DNA from: Megachile rotundata
Taxonomy: Eukaryota > Arthropoda > Insecta > Hymenoptera > Megachilidae
DNA length: 64,000 nucleotides
Assembly (NCBI RefSeq): GCF_050947335.1
Contig: NC_134997.1
Coordinates: 4,588,001 to 4,652,000, forward strand
Direction of reading: 5' to 3'
In this document: piece after piece, positions 11,500 through 23,289 of the stretch
Layout of the letters: every line of letters begins with the position of its first letter
How positions within the stretch are numbered: the first letter of the stretch is position 1
Notes under the pieces: model-generated
Told to the model about the DNA's origin: nothing
The model's input: only the letters and a program-made list of their open reading frames with translations
Databases searched by the model: none
Translations under genes and position numbers: made by a program

Positions 11500-12370
11500 G
11501 GTTTTGGGAAGTGGGGAACTTTGGGATTTCAGTAATTAAGTATTTTGAGCATTTAGAGGTTCTGAAGTTTGGGAATGGAAAATTTATAATATGTGAATTG
11601 GAGATTAAGATACTTAAATATTTTGTAATTTGGATGTTTGAGGATATGGAAATAGAAGATTTTTAATATTTTAAAATTTGTAATTTGGGAATATGGAGAT
11701 TTGGAAATATAAGCATTGTAGAATTTGAATGTTTGAAGAGTTTAAAATTTAGAATTTTCAATATTTAAAAATTTGAATATTCTGGAATTTGGATGCATGA
11801 AGATTTGTAAATTTACAAAATTGAAAATTTATTGTTTGCAAATTTGAATATTTAAAAATATGAACATTTTGAATTTGGAAATTTTGAAGTTTAAAATTTT
11901 GAATATTTGAAAACGTTTAATTTTCTGAATTTGAGGACTTGAAAATTTGAATATGTGGATTTAAAGATTTACAAATTTATGATTTGTAACTTCCAAAATG
12001 TGGAACCTTTATAACTGAAGAATTTGTAATTTAAGAATTTTTTAAATTTGTAAACGAACTTTAGAAATTTGGAAATTCTGTAACTATGAAACTCAAAAAT
12101 TCTAATATTGTAAAATTTGGAAATTTAAAATTAAAAATTTTATATAGAGAATTTGAGAAATTTGAAAACTTCATAATGTGAGAATGCGGGAATATACAAG
12201 CTCAAAAATGTGCACATTTACAAAATCCGGAAATTTCAAAATATGGAAATAAAAAATTTTAAAATATGAAAAATTTCAAAATTTTGGAATTTGAATATTT
12301 AAAAATTTGATAATTTGCAGACTTCAGTACTTAAAAATTTGAAACTGTAGTAATCTGCGCTATTAGTATA
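11500..12370. repeat. Degenerate minisatellite, GAATTTGGAAATTTG-like
   Basis: Dense loose repeats of phrases such as AAATTTGAATATTTGAA and TTTGGAAATTT, with a drifting period of about 8-12 bp. The + strand is rich in A, T and G and poor in C. The tract continues, weaker, at 12890-13118 after a GC-richer interruption. Confidence 0.6.
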
Positions 12371-12889
12371 AAAATGTGTAATCTTGTAATTGAAAAAATA
12401 TTTTTGTTGTAACAATAATTTTATTAATATAACTTCATAATTTTTCTAATTTCATTACCTACATCTGTGCTTCACAATAGAAAGAAACAAGCGGGTTTAA
12501 CGAAGTGTTTGTTAAGTAAAGAAAAAAGAAGTGAAATATGAATCGCAATATAAAGACGAGTAAAGATTGTATTTACGTCTGTTCGTGTGAAAAGAACAAT
12601 TATAAAATTCGAAGTTTTCATGATTCTTGGACGTTTCACGTTTTTCAGTCGGAGGTAGGCTTGAATCCCTATTCGTTAGGTCACAATGTCGCTTAATTTT
12701 CGAAAGCACACGGGAAAAGCTGTCCTGTCTGGGTGGCAATTCAATCTTGACCCATGAAAACGAAGCTTAATTCGAATCTGCCTCGCTGTCGACGAGATCG
12801 CGAATGAAAACAATAAGAACGACAATCGACAATACCAGTATCTCTTTTTCAGCTACACTTCTTCATTTTATCGACAACTGAAAAATGTG
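12371..12889. other. Intron sequence between minisatellite tracts
   Basis: Ordinary composition with a 75-codon minus-strand open frame of no recognisable family. Nothing else seen. Confidence 0.35.
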
Positions 12890-13118
12890 AAAATTTTTAA
12901 GTTTAGATACGGAAAAATTGAAAGATTTGAAGTTGAGTAATTAAAAGAATATAACTATTTGTATATTCGAAAATTAAAATTTTTAACGTACAGAAATTTG
13001 CAAATATCAAATTAAGTAATTACAAAATATGAGAATTCGAAATTTCGGAAATTATAGCATTTACAATATGAATATATGAAATTTGGTAATTTGATCTTAG
13101 AGAAATTAAAAACTTGAT

Positions 13119-13901
13119 TTCGAAATGCACTAAAAAGTATAAAATAATTTCTATTTCTTAATGAAGTAATTTCTATTTCATTCAATCATACAATTACGTA
13201 ACAGATATGAATGAAACCTATTTACTCGTTAGGTAATATATAAATACATTTCAACCTTTTCGGAGGCGGCGCAAAATTAAAAGATTTTCTTGAACATGTC
13301 AACCTTTGGACAGCCGAACATAGGCAAAGCTTGTTTAGCTATTTTTTTTCTATACATATAACTCGACAGCACGCCGCGAAGTAAGTGTTAGTGCGTATAG
13401 AATGTAACTATGGTCTATCTAAATTCATAGAGTATGCGACGGAAAGACTCGATCGCCGCATATTCTATAAAGATGGGGCTTATCTGCCGCAAATTTTGTA
13501 ATTCCCGCGTCGTGGGCTCCGTTTATAAGTTCTTAGATTCATGGCTTCCACATGCGAACGAAGTCGATTCAATTTCATTTATATCAGAAACGTTACGAAA
13601 TGGAGATGTAGTCGTTACATTTACGTATATTACCAGATATATCTATAATGGTTCGTATTCCTTCTCAGGATTTATTAATTTCCAATACATCATACCACAA
13701 TCAACTGGTTATTGGCAGCAACGTTTACTGAGGTATTTTTAATTATGCGCCGCCTCCGAAAAGGTTGAAATGTATTTAATATACTACCTAACAAGTAAAT
13801 AGGTTTCATTCATATCTGTTACGTAATTGTATGATTGAATGAAATAGAAATTACTTCATTAGGAAATAGAAATTATTTTATACTTTTTAGTGCATTTCGA
13901 A
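13119..13901. mobile_element. 783-bp element with about 155-bp terminal inverted repeats
   Basis: The left arm runs from TTCGAAATGCACTAAAAAGT at 13119 to about 13275. The right arm, about 13743-13901, is its near-perfect reverse complement and ends GTGCATTTCGAA. Both arms share AATAGAAATTACTTCATT-like, CAATCATACAATTACG-like and CTTTTCGGAGGCGGCGC-like segments. The interior (about 13276-13742) has a 102-codon ATG frame at 13434-13742 that I do not recognise. The structure fits a non-autonomous DNA transposon. No clean target duplication is visible because the right end joins another repeat. Confidence 0.75.
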
Positions 13902-15235
13902 GTCGGCGTATTTTTTTTCTTAAAATTATTTTATTTCACGCTTTTTAGTGGAATGGGGAGAATTGTATAGGATACTGTGAGACAGTTCTTCCAGGCTTTT
14001 TTTTGTCTGCGTAAATGCCATGAACATAATTAAGTAAAAGACAACATGGATATTCGTTTTTCAATTTTTTTTGCAACAATAATCCTTTGCAACTAAAAAA
14101 TGAAAAAATTTTTGGTAATGGTACCAATGGGGAGTCAGAATCTACAAGATGCGAAAGGCTTTGTTCCGATCGGATCACTCACCTAGGAAAAAACCGGCGA
14201 ACATGCATAGAAAAAAAAATAAGGGACACTCTTTCAGAGACAAGTACAAACTAATTACATCATGATTGAGGGTGCTTCATCCATTTGTTCTTTGTTAACT
14301 TTCATTGCAAAAATTTACTGCGCATGTGTATCTCTTACGGTTTAGGATTGCGTAAGGGTCAAAGTATCCGTAAAATAATAGCAGATCCTGCGCAATAAGG
14401 TTTCTAACAAATCAAATTGATGCATTTTCAGAACGATACGGAGACTGTACTAAGCAGTGGGAATAATACACCAACGTCAACGTGAACTCATCTTGCTTCA
14501 TAAGTCAAAGCGGCAAAGCTTAGTTAGTGTTTTGGTACAGTGCATTGCAATTGCCCTTTCTTGTCTTTCCCATGTATAGCACGGGGCGTTCCACTAATAT
14601 TAATAACAATAGTTTTTCGCTAATATCACAAAAACTAAAGTTTTCCGTCAATTATGCATAAGGAAAAACTCGTTCAGAATCATGCCACTAATAACGTATT
14701 AGAAGGACATAAAAATCATTCGAAGTTGGTTTCAAAAGTTAACAACAATTTTCGCTAATATCTTGAAAACAAAAGCTTTCCGTCAATTATGCAAGAGGAA
14801 AAAGTTGTCCAGAACCACGCACCTAACATATTCGAAGGACATTAAAATCGTTCGAAGTTGATTTCAAAAGTTAACAACAATTTTTCGCTAATATCTCGAA
14901 AACTAAAGCTTTCCGCGAAATTTGTATATGAACAAAATTGTGCAGAATCATGTCCGTGATAAGATATTAAAAGCGCACTAAAATCGAGAAAAGTTTATTT
15001 CAAAAGTTACCGGTTGTTTTGCAATAACAATACTTTGCAATTAAAAAATGAAAAATTTTTTTATAATGGTACCAATGGGGAGTCAGAACCTACCAGATGC
15101 AAAAGGTTTCGTTCTGATCGGTCCATCCAGCTAGGCGTAATCGGCGAACATACATAGAAAAAAAAAGAAAAAAAAAAAGAAAAAAAAATACTGATTGAAT
15201 TGAGTAACCTCCTCCTTTTTCGAAGTCGGTTAAAA
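13902..15235 (-). repeat. Unclassified dispersed insect repeat with internal tandem units
   Basis: Read on the minus strand from 15235 it begins AACCGACTTCGAAAAAGGAG. From general knowledge this resembles a repeat very common in insect genomes, but I cannot assign its class. Two direct copies of about 160 bp lie near the ends (about 14060-14222 and 15015-15175), sharing GGTACCAATGGGGAGTCAGA. Between them, about 14610-15000 holds three copies of a roughly 130-bp tandem unit starting TTTTCGCTAATATC. No intact coding frame. It abuts the TIR element at 13119-13901 through a shared TTCGAAGTCGG segment. Confidence 0.6.
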
Positions 15236-15365
15236 ACCATAAAAAGCTTAAAAATCATAACATTTGAGGCATAAGACCTTAAAACTTGAGAAATTATAAC
15301 TCAAGAAAATTAAAACATTACAAAATTGAAATACGGAAAATCCAAAAATCTCGATTATTAAAAAA

Positions 15366-15830
15366 TTGAAATTTGCTTACTTCGACACTTTACTGCAATC
15401 CTCTATTATTTCGATCACGTTTGCACATTTCAGACATAGAAGTCTTCGATTTCGACTGTCACATGTATCACGTGATTATCCGAACAACATCGAAGAAAAA
15501 CGAAATTACCCGACGTGTCATTACTCGTCCGTTTACCATAAATTTTACTACATCAAAGTCTTTACTACATCACGTCGATATAATCGAATAGCTTAAAATT
15601 ACAAGTAAATATGTTTCAAATTACGTTATATTTGATATCATTTTAATTAAGAAAATGTCAATATATGTTGGTAAAAGTTTCATAAGGAAAAATTACAAGT
15701 AAAAGTTTTATTCTTGCATTAAGATTATCTCCCTGATATGTTGCTCTTTGTTTACGTTCGGTCATTCGGTCATTTCCTTCGCTCGCTTTTCTGTGTTCCA
15801 TAATCTTCAATCAATCTTCAATCTTCACTA
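15366..15830 (+). repeat. Dispersed repeat containing CACGTG, copy 1
   Basis: Shares ordered blocks with 15842-16030 and 25110-25460. These include a TGTCACATGTATCACGTGAT-like segment, CGAAGAAAAACGAA, TTACCCGA, TGTCAATATATGTTGGTA and GTTTACGTTC. This is the longest and best preserved copy. There are no long frames, so I read it as a fragment of an unidentified transposon. Confidence 0.6.
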
Positions 15831-15841
15831 CATGATATAAA

Positions 15842-16030
15842 TGAAAATTCAAACCCGAAAAATTGTCTTATATCGACACTTTATTATGATTTCTATTATT
15901 CTTTTCAATCGTATTTAGACACTTCTGACATGGATGTCAACGATTCGTCAAACGTATCACGTGATATCCGAATAGCCCCGAAGAAAAACGAAGTTACCCG
16001 ATATGTCAGTATTCGTCCGTTTATTTTCGT
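15842..16030 (+). repeat. Dispersed repeat containing CACGTG, copy 2 (partial)
   Basis: Carries the first part of the unit at 15366-15830: ATATCGACACTTTA, the CACGTGAT core, CGAAGAAAAACGAAG and TTACCCGA. It lies directly downstream in the same orientation, so copies 1 and 2 are a tandem pair. Confidence 0.55.
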
Positions 16031-16159
16031 AAAAGAAAAGAGCAAGAATTAACATACTGAAAATAACACAAAAAAAAAATGTCCAGCAAAACAATGAAGA
16101 CAATACATATTCAGTTAATTGAAAAGCGGTTTATTCAAATTTAATATTTGTGACAGCAT

Positions 16160-16515
16160 TTATATAATCACAGATTCCTTTTGTAAGATCGATTTGGCGA
16201 TATCTATGGGGACGACAGAACGTCGACGTCCGTTGAGCGGATGGAAACAAAGGATAACGAGGCGCGAAAATCGCTTAACGCGATTGGCCATCGATCCTAT
16301 GGGAAACTTATCTTGCCCGTTGTTCACTCGCCAAGCCAATAAAGGATCCCTCGGCTTTTCCACGGGATTAAATATCTCGGGGCAATTTACCTCCTTCGAC
16401 CTTCTCGCCCCCCCCCTCAGCCTTTCTCGCCCACTCTTCTTTGCTCTTCTTTTTCCATCAAGATCGACGACTCCCACACTGAGATTTCTCCACAAAAGAG
16501 CAATCGTTTTCATGC
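16160..16515. other. GC-richer intron patch
   Basis: A patch with higher GC than its surroundings and overlapping open frames on both strands, neither with a known domain. No RNA or repeat recognised. Confidence 0.3.
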
Positions 16516-16692
16516 CGTGAGAGAAACGTTCCGAGCAAAAAAAACACTTGAATCGTGATCAGTTTTCACTGTTTCTTCATTTTCGAATCTATCGATTTAT
16601 AGGATCGTTTGATGAGACTTTTGGGTGATCTCTACTTTGGTTTGGGGATCGTAGTGGTACGATGTAAATTTTATAATTTTGAAATTTTAATT

Positions 16693-16744
16693 TTAGAAAA
16701 TTAGAAAATTAGAAAATTAGAAAATTAGAAAATTAGAAAATTAG
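16693..16744 (+). repeat. 8-bp microsatellite (TTAGAAAA), 6.5 units
   Basis: Six consecutive perfect copies of TTAGAAAA plus a half unit. Its exactness contrasts with the degenerate repeats around it and suggests recent slippage. Confidence 0.95.
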
Positions 16745-16799
16745 GAATTGAATTATGAATTGAAAGAATTTGACAGACATAAATATTACAGCTTTTTAA

Positions 16800-17177
16800 T
16801 CTTGAACTTTCAAATTTCCAAATCCGTATTTAAGACTCAATCAATTTTGGTAAATTAGCAATTTTTTAATTGATAAATATAACAATTACAAATTCTCAGA
16901 TCTAGGATATTTGGAAATTTAGAAACTTGATAATTTAAACATTCAACTGTTTACTAGTTAAAAAATTTATGAATTGGAAAATATAACAATTCCAAACTAT
17001 CAGAACTGTAAAACTGGTGATTTTGTATTTTAGGAATTTAGTAATTTTATATCTTGAATGTTGTTTAATTTAAATATTTAGGAACATAATAAATTTAGAA
17101 ATTCAAATATATGCAAACTTAGTTAAGTAACTAAGTAAGTATGGTAAATATATGAATATAAATGACTAAATTACTAA
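16800..17177. repeat. Degenerate AT-rich minisatellite
   Basis: Loose phrases such as TTTAGGAATTTAG and GAAATTTAGAAACTTG, continuing beyond the palindrome at about 18490-18720. This suggests the palindrome is inserted into one older tract. Confidence 0.45.
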
Positions 17178-18484
17178 CTACCCAAGTGTCACTCTCCGAT
17201 TTTTATGAAATTTGGATATGTTATAGTACATGGAAAATTAGGGGACACATATTTTTTTTTATCTGCGGTAAAACATATTTAGGGTATGAAACAACCCCCC
17301 CAAAGTGTGAGGGTAAAATGGAAAAATTGCGATATTTACGAGATCAGTGAAGCCATTTTGAAGATTTTTGGTATGAAAGTATCTTTCGATAGAAGACAAA
17401 AATTGGCCTAGGTATGTTGGAAGGGGAGTGAAAATTAGGGGGTGAAGTACCCTAAAGCGACCAATTTCTTGCTGCAAAAAAATCAGTTTTGATCTGATTG
17501 AAATAAAATCTATTAAAACTTCAAGAGGAAAGTTAATTAGGGAACACGTATTTTTTTTTTTTTTTTTTAGATAAATATTTGGGACGTAAATAACTCCTAA
17601 ATTACCGCGCCCGCTTGGCACTACGCATGAAACACCTTACAAGACTGTATCTCTTAACTGTTCGATTTTTTTAATATATCGGTTTTTTACGTTGCTGAAT
17701 GGAAATCTGAAATCAAAATTGAATATAACGGATCCATTATAGCGGACGAAAACTCGAAAACCTACTTAAATAGACTGTATCTGTGACATGCGATTTTCAA
17801 AATATAATACACGCTTGATTCATCTTACAGACCTAACAATGAATATCAGAAATTGTATTATATTTTGAAAATCGCATGTCACAGATACGGTCTATTTAAG
17901 TAGGTTTTCGAGCTTTCGTCCGCCATAATGAATCCGTTATATTAAATTTTGATTTGAGATTTCCACTCAATAACGTAAAAAATCGATATATTAAAAAAAT
18001 CGAACAGTTAAGAGATACAGTTTTGCAAGGTGTTTCATGCGTAGTGCCAAGCAGGCGCGGTAATTTAGGAGTTATTTACGTCCCAAATATTTATCTAAAA
18101 AAAAAAAAAAAATACGTGTACCCTAATAAACTTTCCTCTTGAAGTTTTAATAGATTTTATTTCAATCAGATCAAAACTGATTTTTTTGCAGCAAGAAATT
18201 GGTCGCTTTAGAGTCCTTCACCTCCGAATTTTCACTCCCTTTCCAACATACCTAGGCCAATTTTTGTCCTCTATCGAAAGATACTTTCATACCAAAAATC
18301 ATCAAAATGGCTACACTGATCTCGAAAATATCGCAATTTTTCCATTTTACCCTCACACTTTGGAGGGTTGTTTCATACCCTAAATATGTTTTACTGCAGA
18401 TAAAAAAAAATACGTGTCCCCTAATTTTCCATGTACTATAACATATCCAAATTTCATAAAAATCGGAGAGTGACACTTGGGTAG
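17178..18484. mobile_element. 1.3-kb palindromic (foldback-type) element
   Basis: Two arms of about 630 bp (17178-17811 and 17854-18484) are near-perfect reverse complements around a spacer of about 42 bp. The ends are CTACCCAAGTGTCACTCTCC on the left and the complement, ending CACTTGGGTAG, on the right. Matching landmarks run the full length of the arms, including CCTAGGCCAATTTTTGTC-like, AAATTACCGCGCC-like and GACATGCGATTTTCAAAAT segments. By eye the arms differ at roughly one base in twenty, plus homopolymer length changes. No protein is encoded. Flanks show only a weak TTACT-like duplication. It sits inside sd transcript sequence, so the pre-mRNA could fold into a very long hairpin. Confidence 0.85.
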
Positions 18485-18719
18485 GTTTACTTGTAAGTAA
18501 CTTAGTAATTCATAAATTAAAAAATTTGCAAATCTAAATATCTGAAAGTGTTGAAATCTAAAAATATAAAATTTCAAATCAAACCAATGAGTAATTTATA
18601 ATCTTGAAAATTTTGAAACTTAGAAATATAAAAATTTAAAATTTTCAAATCAATCAATTTAGAAACCTCCAAACCTAAAAATTGTAAATAAGAGAATTAT
18701 AAAATTATTATAATTAATT

Positions 18720-19790
18720 ATAAAATCATCTGAACTGTCAAAAAAATTAATTATCAATAAGCTACATTCCTCTTCATGATTATAACCATCGCCGTTCCAC
18801 GTTCTCAAATTTTCCGTTCGATTATGCAACATCCTGATATCTCCGAGCAATCTATAAACTTGTATAAACATTCGCCACGTAGATTTCCCAACCCGATGTC
18901 GGATCATTTTTCAGTAAGGTTTTTAGTGCCCTTTCGACAAAGCGTTTCGAAAAGAAACGGTTCTTCTTCGTCGCAGGGTTCAGCATCCAATAAACTGGTA
19001 AAAATAAAAGGATGTACGTCCTCTGGAGCATGGCAGAACGTTTACTAGAAGAGAAAAAGTCTGTAGCTGCGGTCTAAGAACGTTTCCAAGCTCCAGCACC
19101 GACGTGTAACTTCTTTTACCCGGGTCAATGTTCTGCAACGAACCCTGTAACTATCGTTTCTTGCAAATTTTCTTATTTCTATCCCGCATTTGTTCTAAGA
19201 TAACCTGGACTTTTGAAAAGCAAAAGATGTCGAATGAACAATGAACGATAAATTAATCGTGCACAATATAACTCTTTGTTGCTGAACCTACGTACACACA
19301 TAATTACTATGTATAGTTAAAAGTGTATAATACGCACACAATTTGAAATTAAAAATAAATTTTCTACTGCTGTAAAACATAATGCTTCAAAATATTTTAA
19401 CAAACTTTTTAGTTTAAAAAAAGAAACTCGTGAATATTTGATAGTTCTAACGTTGACATGCATTTTTGCAATTAATTGTAGCGTTAGATATTTTTTTATG
19501 AACTGAAATTATTTTATCTGTTTGAAGTACAGGAAAAGCATTTGCGAATGTGCATATAATAGAAAAAGAAATTAGCTATGATAATTGTACGAATTTTATT
19601 TCATGAAATACAGTTGAGATCGATATTATGTGACTGAACAAGGACAATGAATTTTCGGTGAATTGATAGCGAAAATTGCAAGCAATTATGTGTTCGTACG
19701 TAGAAGTGATATTATTGAATAAGGTGCCTTCGAAATCATGTGTCGACACGTAGCGTTCAAAGTACAGACAGGAAATGATTTCACGGCAAC
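18720..19790. other. Intron sequence, nothing recognised
   Basis: Mixed composition, GC-richer around 18780-19130. Open frames are short and match no family. No repeat could be named. Confidence 0.35.
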
Positions 19791-19950
19791 TTTATTTGAA
19801 ACTTTCACGCGCAGGCGAGAGGAAGTGAGCGAACGGCGAAAGATCAGGTAGCTTACCGCCTCGGGACGTATATAAACATATAAATCGTGAACTCACCTGA
19901 TCTTTCCCGTAGGCTATCAGTATCTCTTATACAGTGTGTTCAGTTCATGC
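19791..19950 (+). promoter_or_regulatory. Possible TATA-containing site inside a 12-bp inverted repeat
   Basis: GAAAGATCAGGT (19838-19849) and its exact reverse complement (19895-19906) enclose a 45-bp loop. The loop holds TATATAAA (19869-19876) and a second TATAAA (19879-19884). A TCAGT, close to the insect initiator, follows at about 19917. The patch is GC-richer than its surroundings. It could be an internal promoter, a hairpin RNA or chance; no coding frame follows. Confidence 0.25.
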
Positions 19951-20589
19951 TGGAGTCGATTGATTCCCGATCGAAATCAATTGAACAATTATTAAAAAAA
20001 CGATTATCAAATGTCGTGTTATGAAATTTACTTGAGAAATGCTTACGACCTTTGCAGTTATGATATATCTTGTTATATAGGATATTTTCTGGAATATAAT
20101 ATTTTATATTCTTTAAAATATAATACTTGATATAACGCTTTATATTCTCTGGAAGATATTACTAAATACAATACTTCATGTTCTCTGAAATATATACTTC
20201 ATATTTTCTAAAATATACTATTTGATACTATACTTCATGTTCTCCAAATTCCAGATTCTACAAATAAGTACAATAGTTTCAAATGGCACATTGAATAAAA
20301 ATTTTTCTGTTAGTGAGTAGGTGTTTGGAAATTTCAAAATACTTACTAATTTTTTAAATGAGACTATATTCTTTTTAAAAATTGTATATTCTTCAACTAT
20401 TTCTTTCTTTTATTTCTAAACATTCTATATTTTGTTTATACCTGACAGCATTATAATATTTGTTTTTAATACAAACATCGTAGATTTTAATAATAGAGGT
20501 TTTTGATGAAAGTAATCTCATAAACTTTCTATTAATATTTTTCATTCACCGAGAACCACCATTTTCTGAAGTCTTAAACAGCCGAAGTA
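19951..20589. other. AT-rich intron sequence
   Basis: Contains short repeated phrases (AATATAATACTTGATAT-like, TTCTCTGAAATAT-like) at about 20080-20240, too irregular to define an array. Nothing else seen. Confidence 0.4.
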
Positions 20590-21000
20590 TCAAATTTTTT
20601 TATTCTCAAATCTCTCCTGTATCTTTAAATCCCTAAATTCAGAGATTCATGTGTCCTCAAACTTTTCTAGGTTCCAAAATTTTTACATCTACAAATCCCT
20701 AGATCCACAAATTCCCAAATTTATTAATTCTGTATTTCTCATCTTTCTACATCTCTACATTCCAAGATTGGTAAATACCTCAATTTCCAAATTTCTTCAT
20801 GTTCAAATCCTTGTGCCTCCAAATCCCACGCCTTTAAATCCCTAAATTGCGTCCTCAAATCCAGGATTCACAAATTCGTGTGTACTCAAATATCACAAAA
20901 CAAATCCCCAAATTTCCTCATTCGCAGTTATTTAAATTCTAAAATCCCCAAATTCCTTTAACTCCCCAAGTTCAATTCTTCAAAAGTCCCTACAAATCAA
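20590..21000. repeat. Degenerate minisatellite, C/A-rich
   Basis: Loose repeats of AAATCCCTAAATTC-like phrases on the + strand, the C-rich orientation of the family seen throughout the window. Confidence 0.55.
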
Positions 21001-21672
21001 TGAATAGATCTTTCTTCTGTAGTTACCGTACTTTCTGTAAGAGAATCAGATTTACTCTCGACTGAACATATTAGTTTACAATGAATTTTAATTCCACTAT
21101 TATACTTTCCTCTAGAGCAGCTGGTAAATTCATGTTCAAAAACACGCACGAATATTGAGCGTTTATCTGATCGCCAATAACGTGCAGAAACGTCTGTTAC
21201 GAGCACGCTCGCCCTCTGAAATCTGATGTATCCTGGTTTATGGGTCATCGAGTTGATCCACTCCACGGAATCGTAACACATCGGATGCTGTGAACCGATT
21301 TCTAGTGTATTCCGACTCGATAGGATCATTTCTAAACGACGATCAACCGATTACGAGTCCTTTGACATCAGATAGCCTTGTTATTGAATATTTGGATGTC
21401 ATTTTGTGAACAATGATAAAAGTTTGGGGGGATACTCTCTGATATCGTTGTAGCGATATTGTTATAACATATTACCTTCACAAACTCTTATTTCTCAATT
21501 TTTATAAAAATCAATAGATGCAGGTTATTGTTATAGGAATAAAATATAACATGATGGAAAATATATGATTAAAATATATGATTAAAAAGTTGAATTGCAC
21601 ATGTAAATGTGATAGATTGTATATACAAAGTATTAAAAATAAAATATATTATAAAATAAATTATCTTCTTAA

Positions 21673-21912
21673 CCTGTTGCCATATGATTTACGTATCAAA
21701 TGCGTCAGATAGTACTAATTAACCATTCAAGATATAACCATACAGTATTAGAGCAAATGAAGAAATCTAAATTGATACATCAATTTTATATTCAGCGATC
21801 TTTGACTGTTCAAATAATACTTGTTCCTGAACTTCAAACTGAAACGTATTAAAAATGTAAACACTTTTTGCATTTGAACCACGAGTCAGACTTGTCGAAA
21901 TATGGCAAAGGG
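21673..21912. mobile_element. TTAA-flanked MITE (piggyBac-like), family B
   Basis: A 240-bp element between TTAA at 21669-21672 and TTAA at 21913-21916. The left end reads CCTGTTGCCATAT and the right end read inward CCCTTTGCCATAT, matching at 11 of 13 positions. No coding capacity. The TTAA target and short inverted ends fit a piggyBac-derived MITE. Confidence 0.65.
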
Positions 21913-22019
21913 TTAAATTCAAGCAACAATTACAAACATTGGCGTAGAGGTTATATATTTATGATTAATATATCTTTTATAATTCATAAATAACATTTGT
22001 AGTCAGTGGAAGGCTTATT

Positions 22020-22690
22020 TTTCCTGACTGCAAAAAGTATCAGCAACCAGCACGAGGACATCGTGCACAGTCAGTGTAAATATCAGTACACAGTCAGCCA
22101 GTGATACATTTTCAAACTTAATTATAATTTTAGTGTGTGGAATTCTTTATATACATGAGTAATAAATTCTTAGTACACGGTCACTAACTGGTACAGGGCC
22201 AACTATAAGTACACGGACAATTACAGGCATACAGTATCCGTACATGGTCAGACATACGTTCATTTTCAAAGCTACTTATGATCTCAATGTGTAGAATTCT
22301 CTATACGGATGAATAATCTATAAGGTATTAGTTCACGGTCAATTACGGGGACACGGTCAACTATCGGTATTCAATGATGCTGCCTATACATTCTCAAACC
22401 TAATTTTAATTTTCGTGTGTGGAATAATACATAAAGTATGTGTGTATCAGCATACAATCAGCTACCAATACACATTTTCAAGCTAAATTGTAACTTCACA
22501 ATATGAAATTATCTTCGTAGATAAATAATCTATAATCTATTAGTACATGATCAGCTATCGATACAAAGTTATTTTTTACCTAAATTATAACTTCACTGTA
22601 TGAAATTATCTATAAAAACAAATAATCTATACTATTAGTGATGAGCCAACTATCAATTCAAGATCAGTAGACGGTCAATTAGCAAGACAG
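22020..22690 (+). repeat. Irregular tandem array, about five units
   Basis: The phrase CATTTTCAAACTTAAT, followed by TGTGTGGAATTCT-like and GATAAATAATCTAT-like segments, recurs near 22109, 22261, 22389, 22473 and 22568. Spacing is uneven (about 152, 128, 84 and 95 bp). Between units a sub-phrase like GTACACGGTCAACTAT recurs. No coding potential. Confidence 0.65.
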
Positions 22691-22699
22691 GTATCCCAA

Positions 22700-23289
22700 G
22701 CGTCCCCTTCTCTTTCACCTTCATCATTTGGACAAAAATTAATTTCCATAAAATAAAAACATTGTTGAAATGTATTCATTTATTGTTTAACCTAGTTTAA
22801 AATGGAAATGCAAGCGATTGTTGGTAAAATGAAAAGTGTAAAGTCTTCTTTGGAGACAAAATCCAATTCCATTTGCGTTTCCCTTGAAAGTAGAGGAGAC
22901 AAGCAGACAATGAGAAAGAGGAAGGGATGGAAATAAGACAGAGAGGGAACAAGGGAGCACGAATGTGGTATGGAACAAGGTTGTGTCGAGGGTGGAGGAG
23001 GCAGTGTCCAGTTATTGACCGGCGGAAGGAGAGTGTCTCAGCCGTCTCCAACGCTTTCCCTCGCAATTCTGAAACCATCCACTGGACAAACGAACCTTCA
23101 CTGTCTCAAAAACTGTGTCTTGATCGACGTTCTTTGCAAAAATTTCTATATCACTGTTGTAAGAAACGGGTTATTATTGTACGTTGAGAAAATTGATCCG
23201 CGTTGCATATTTATAATTTGCTAATGTAAATTGTGAAGGAAGTGCAGGGAAGTAAAGAAAGTAGAAAAAATTGAACTTGACAGATTTCT
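22700..23289. other. Intron patch with mixed composition
   Basis: Purine-rich around 22900-23000. Several overlapping short frames on both strands, none with a known domain. Nothing else recognised. Confidence 0.35.

Noticed and set aside
13434..13742. 102-codon ATG frame inside the TIR element as a gene
   Set aside because: I do not recognise it and it lies within a mobile element. It is mentioned with the element but not called as a coding gene.
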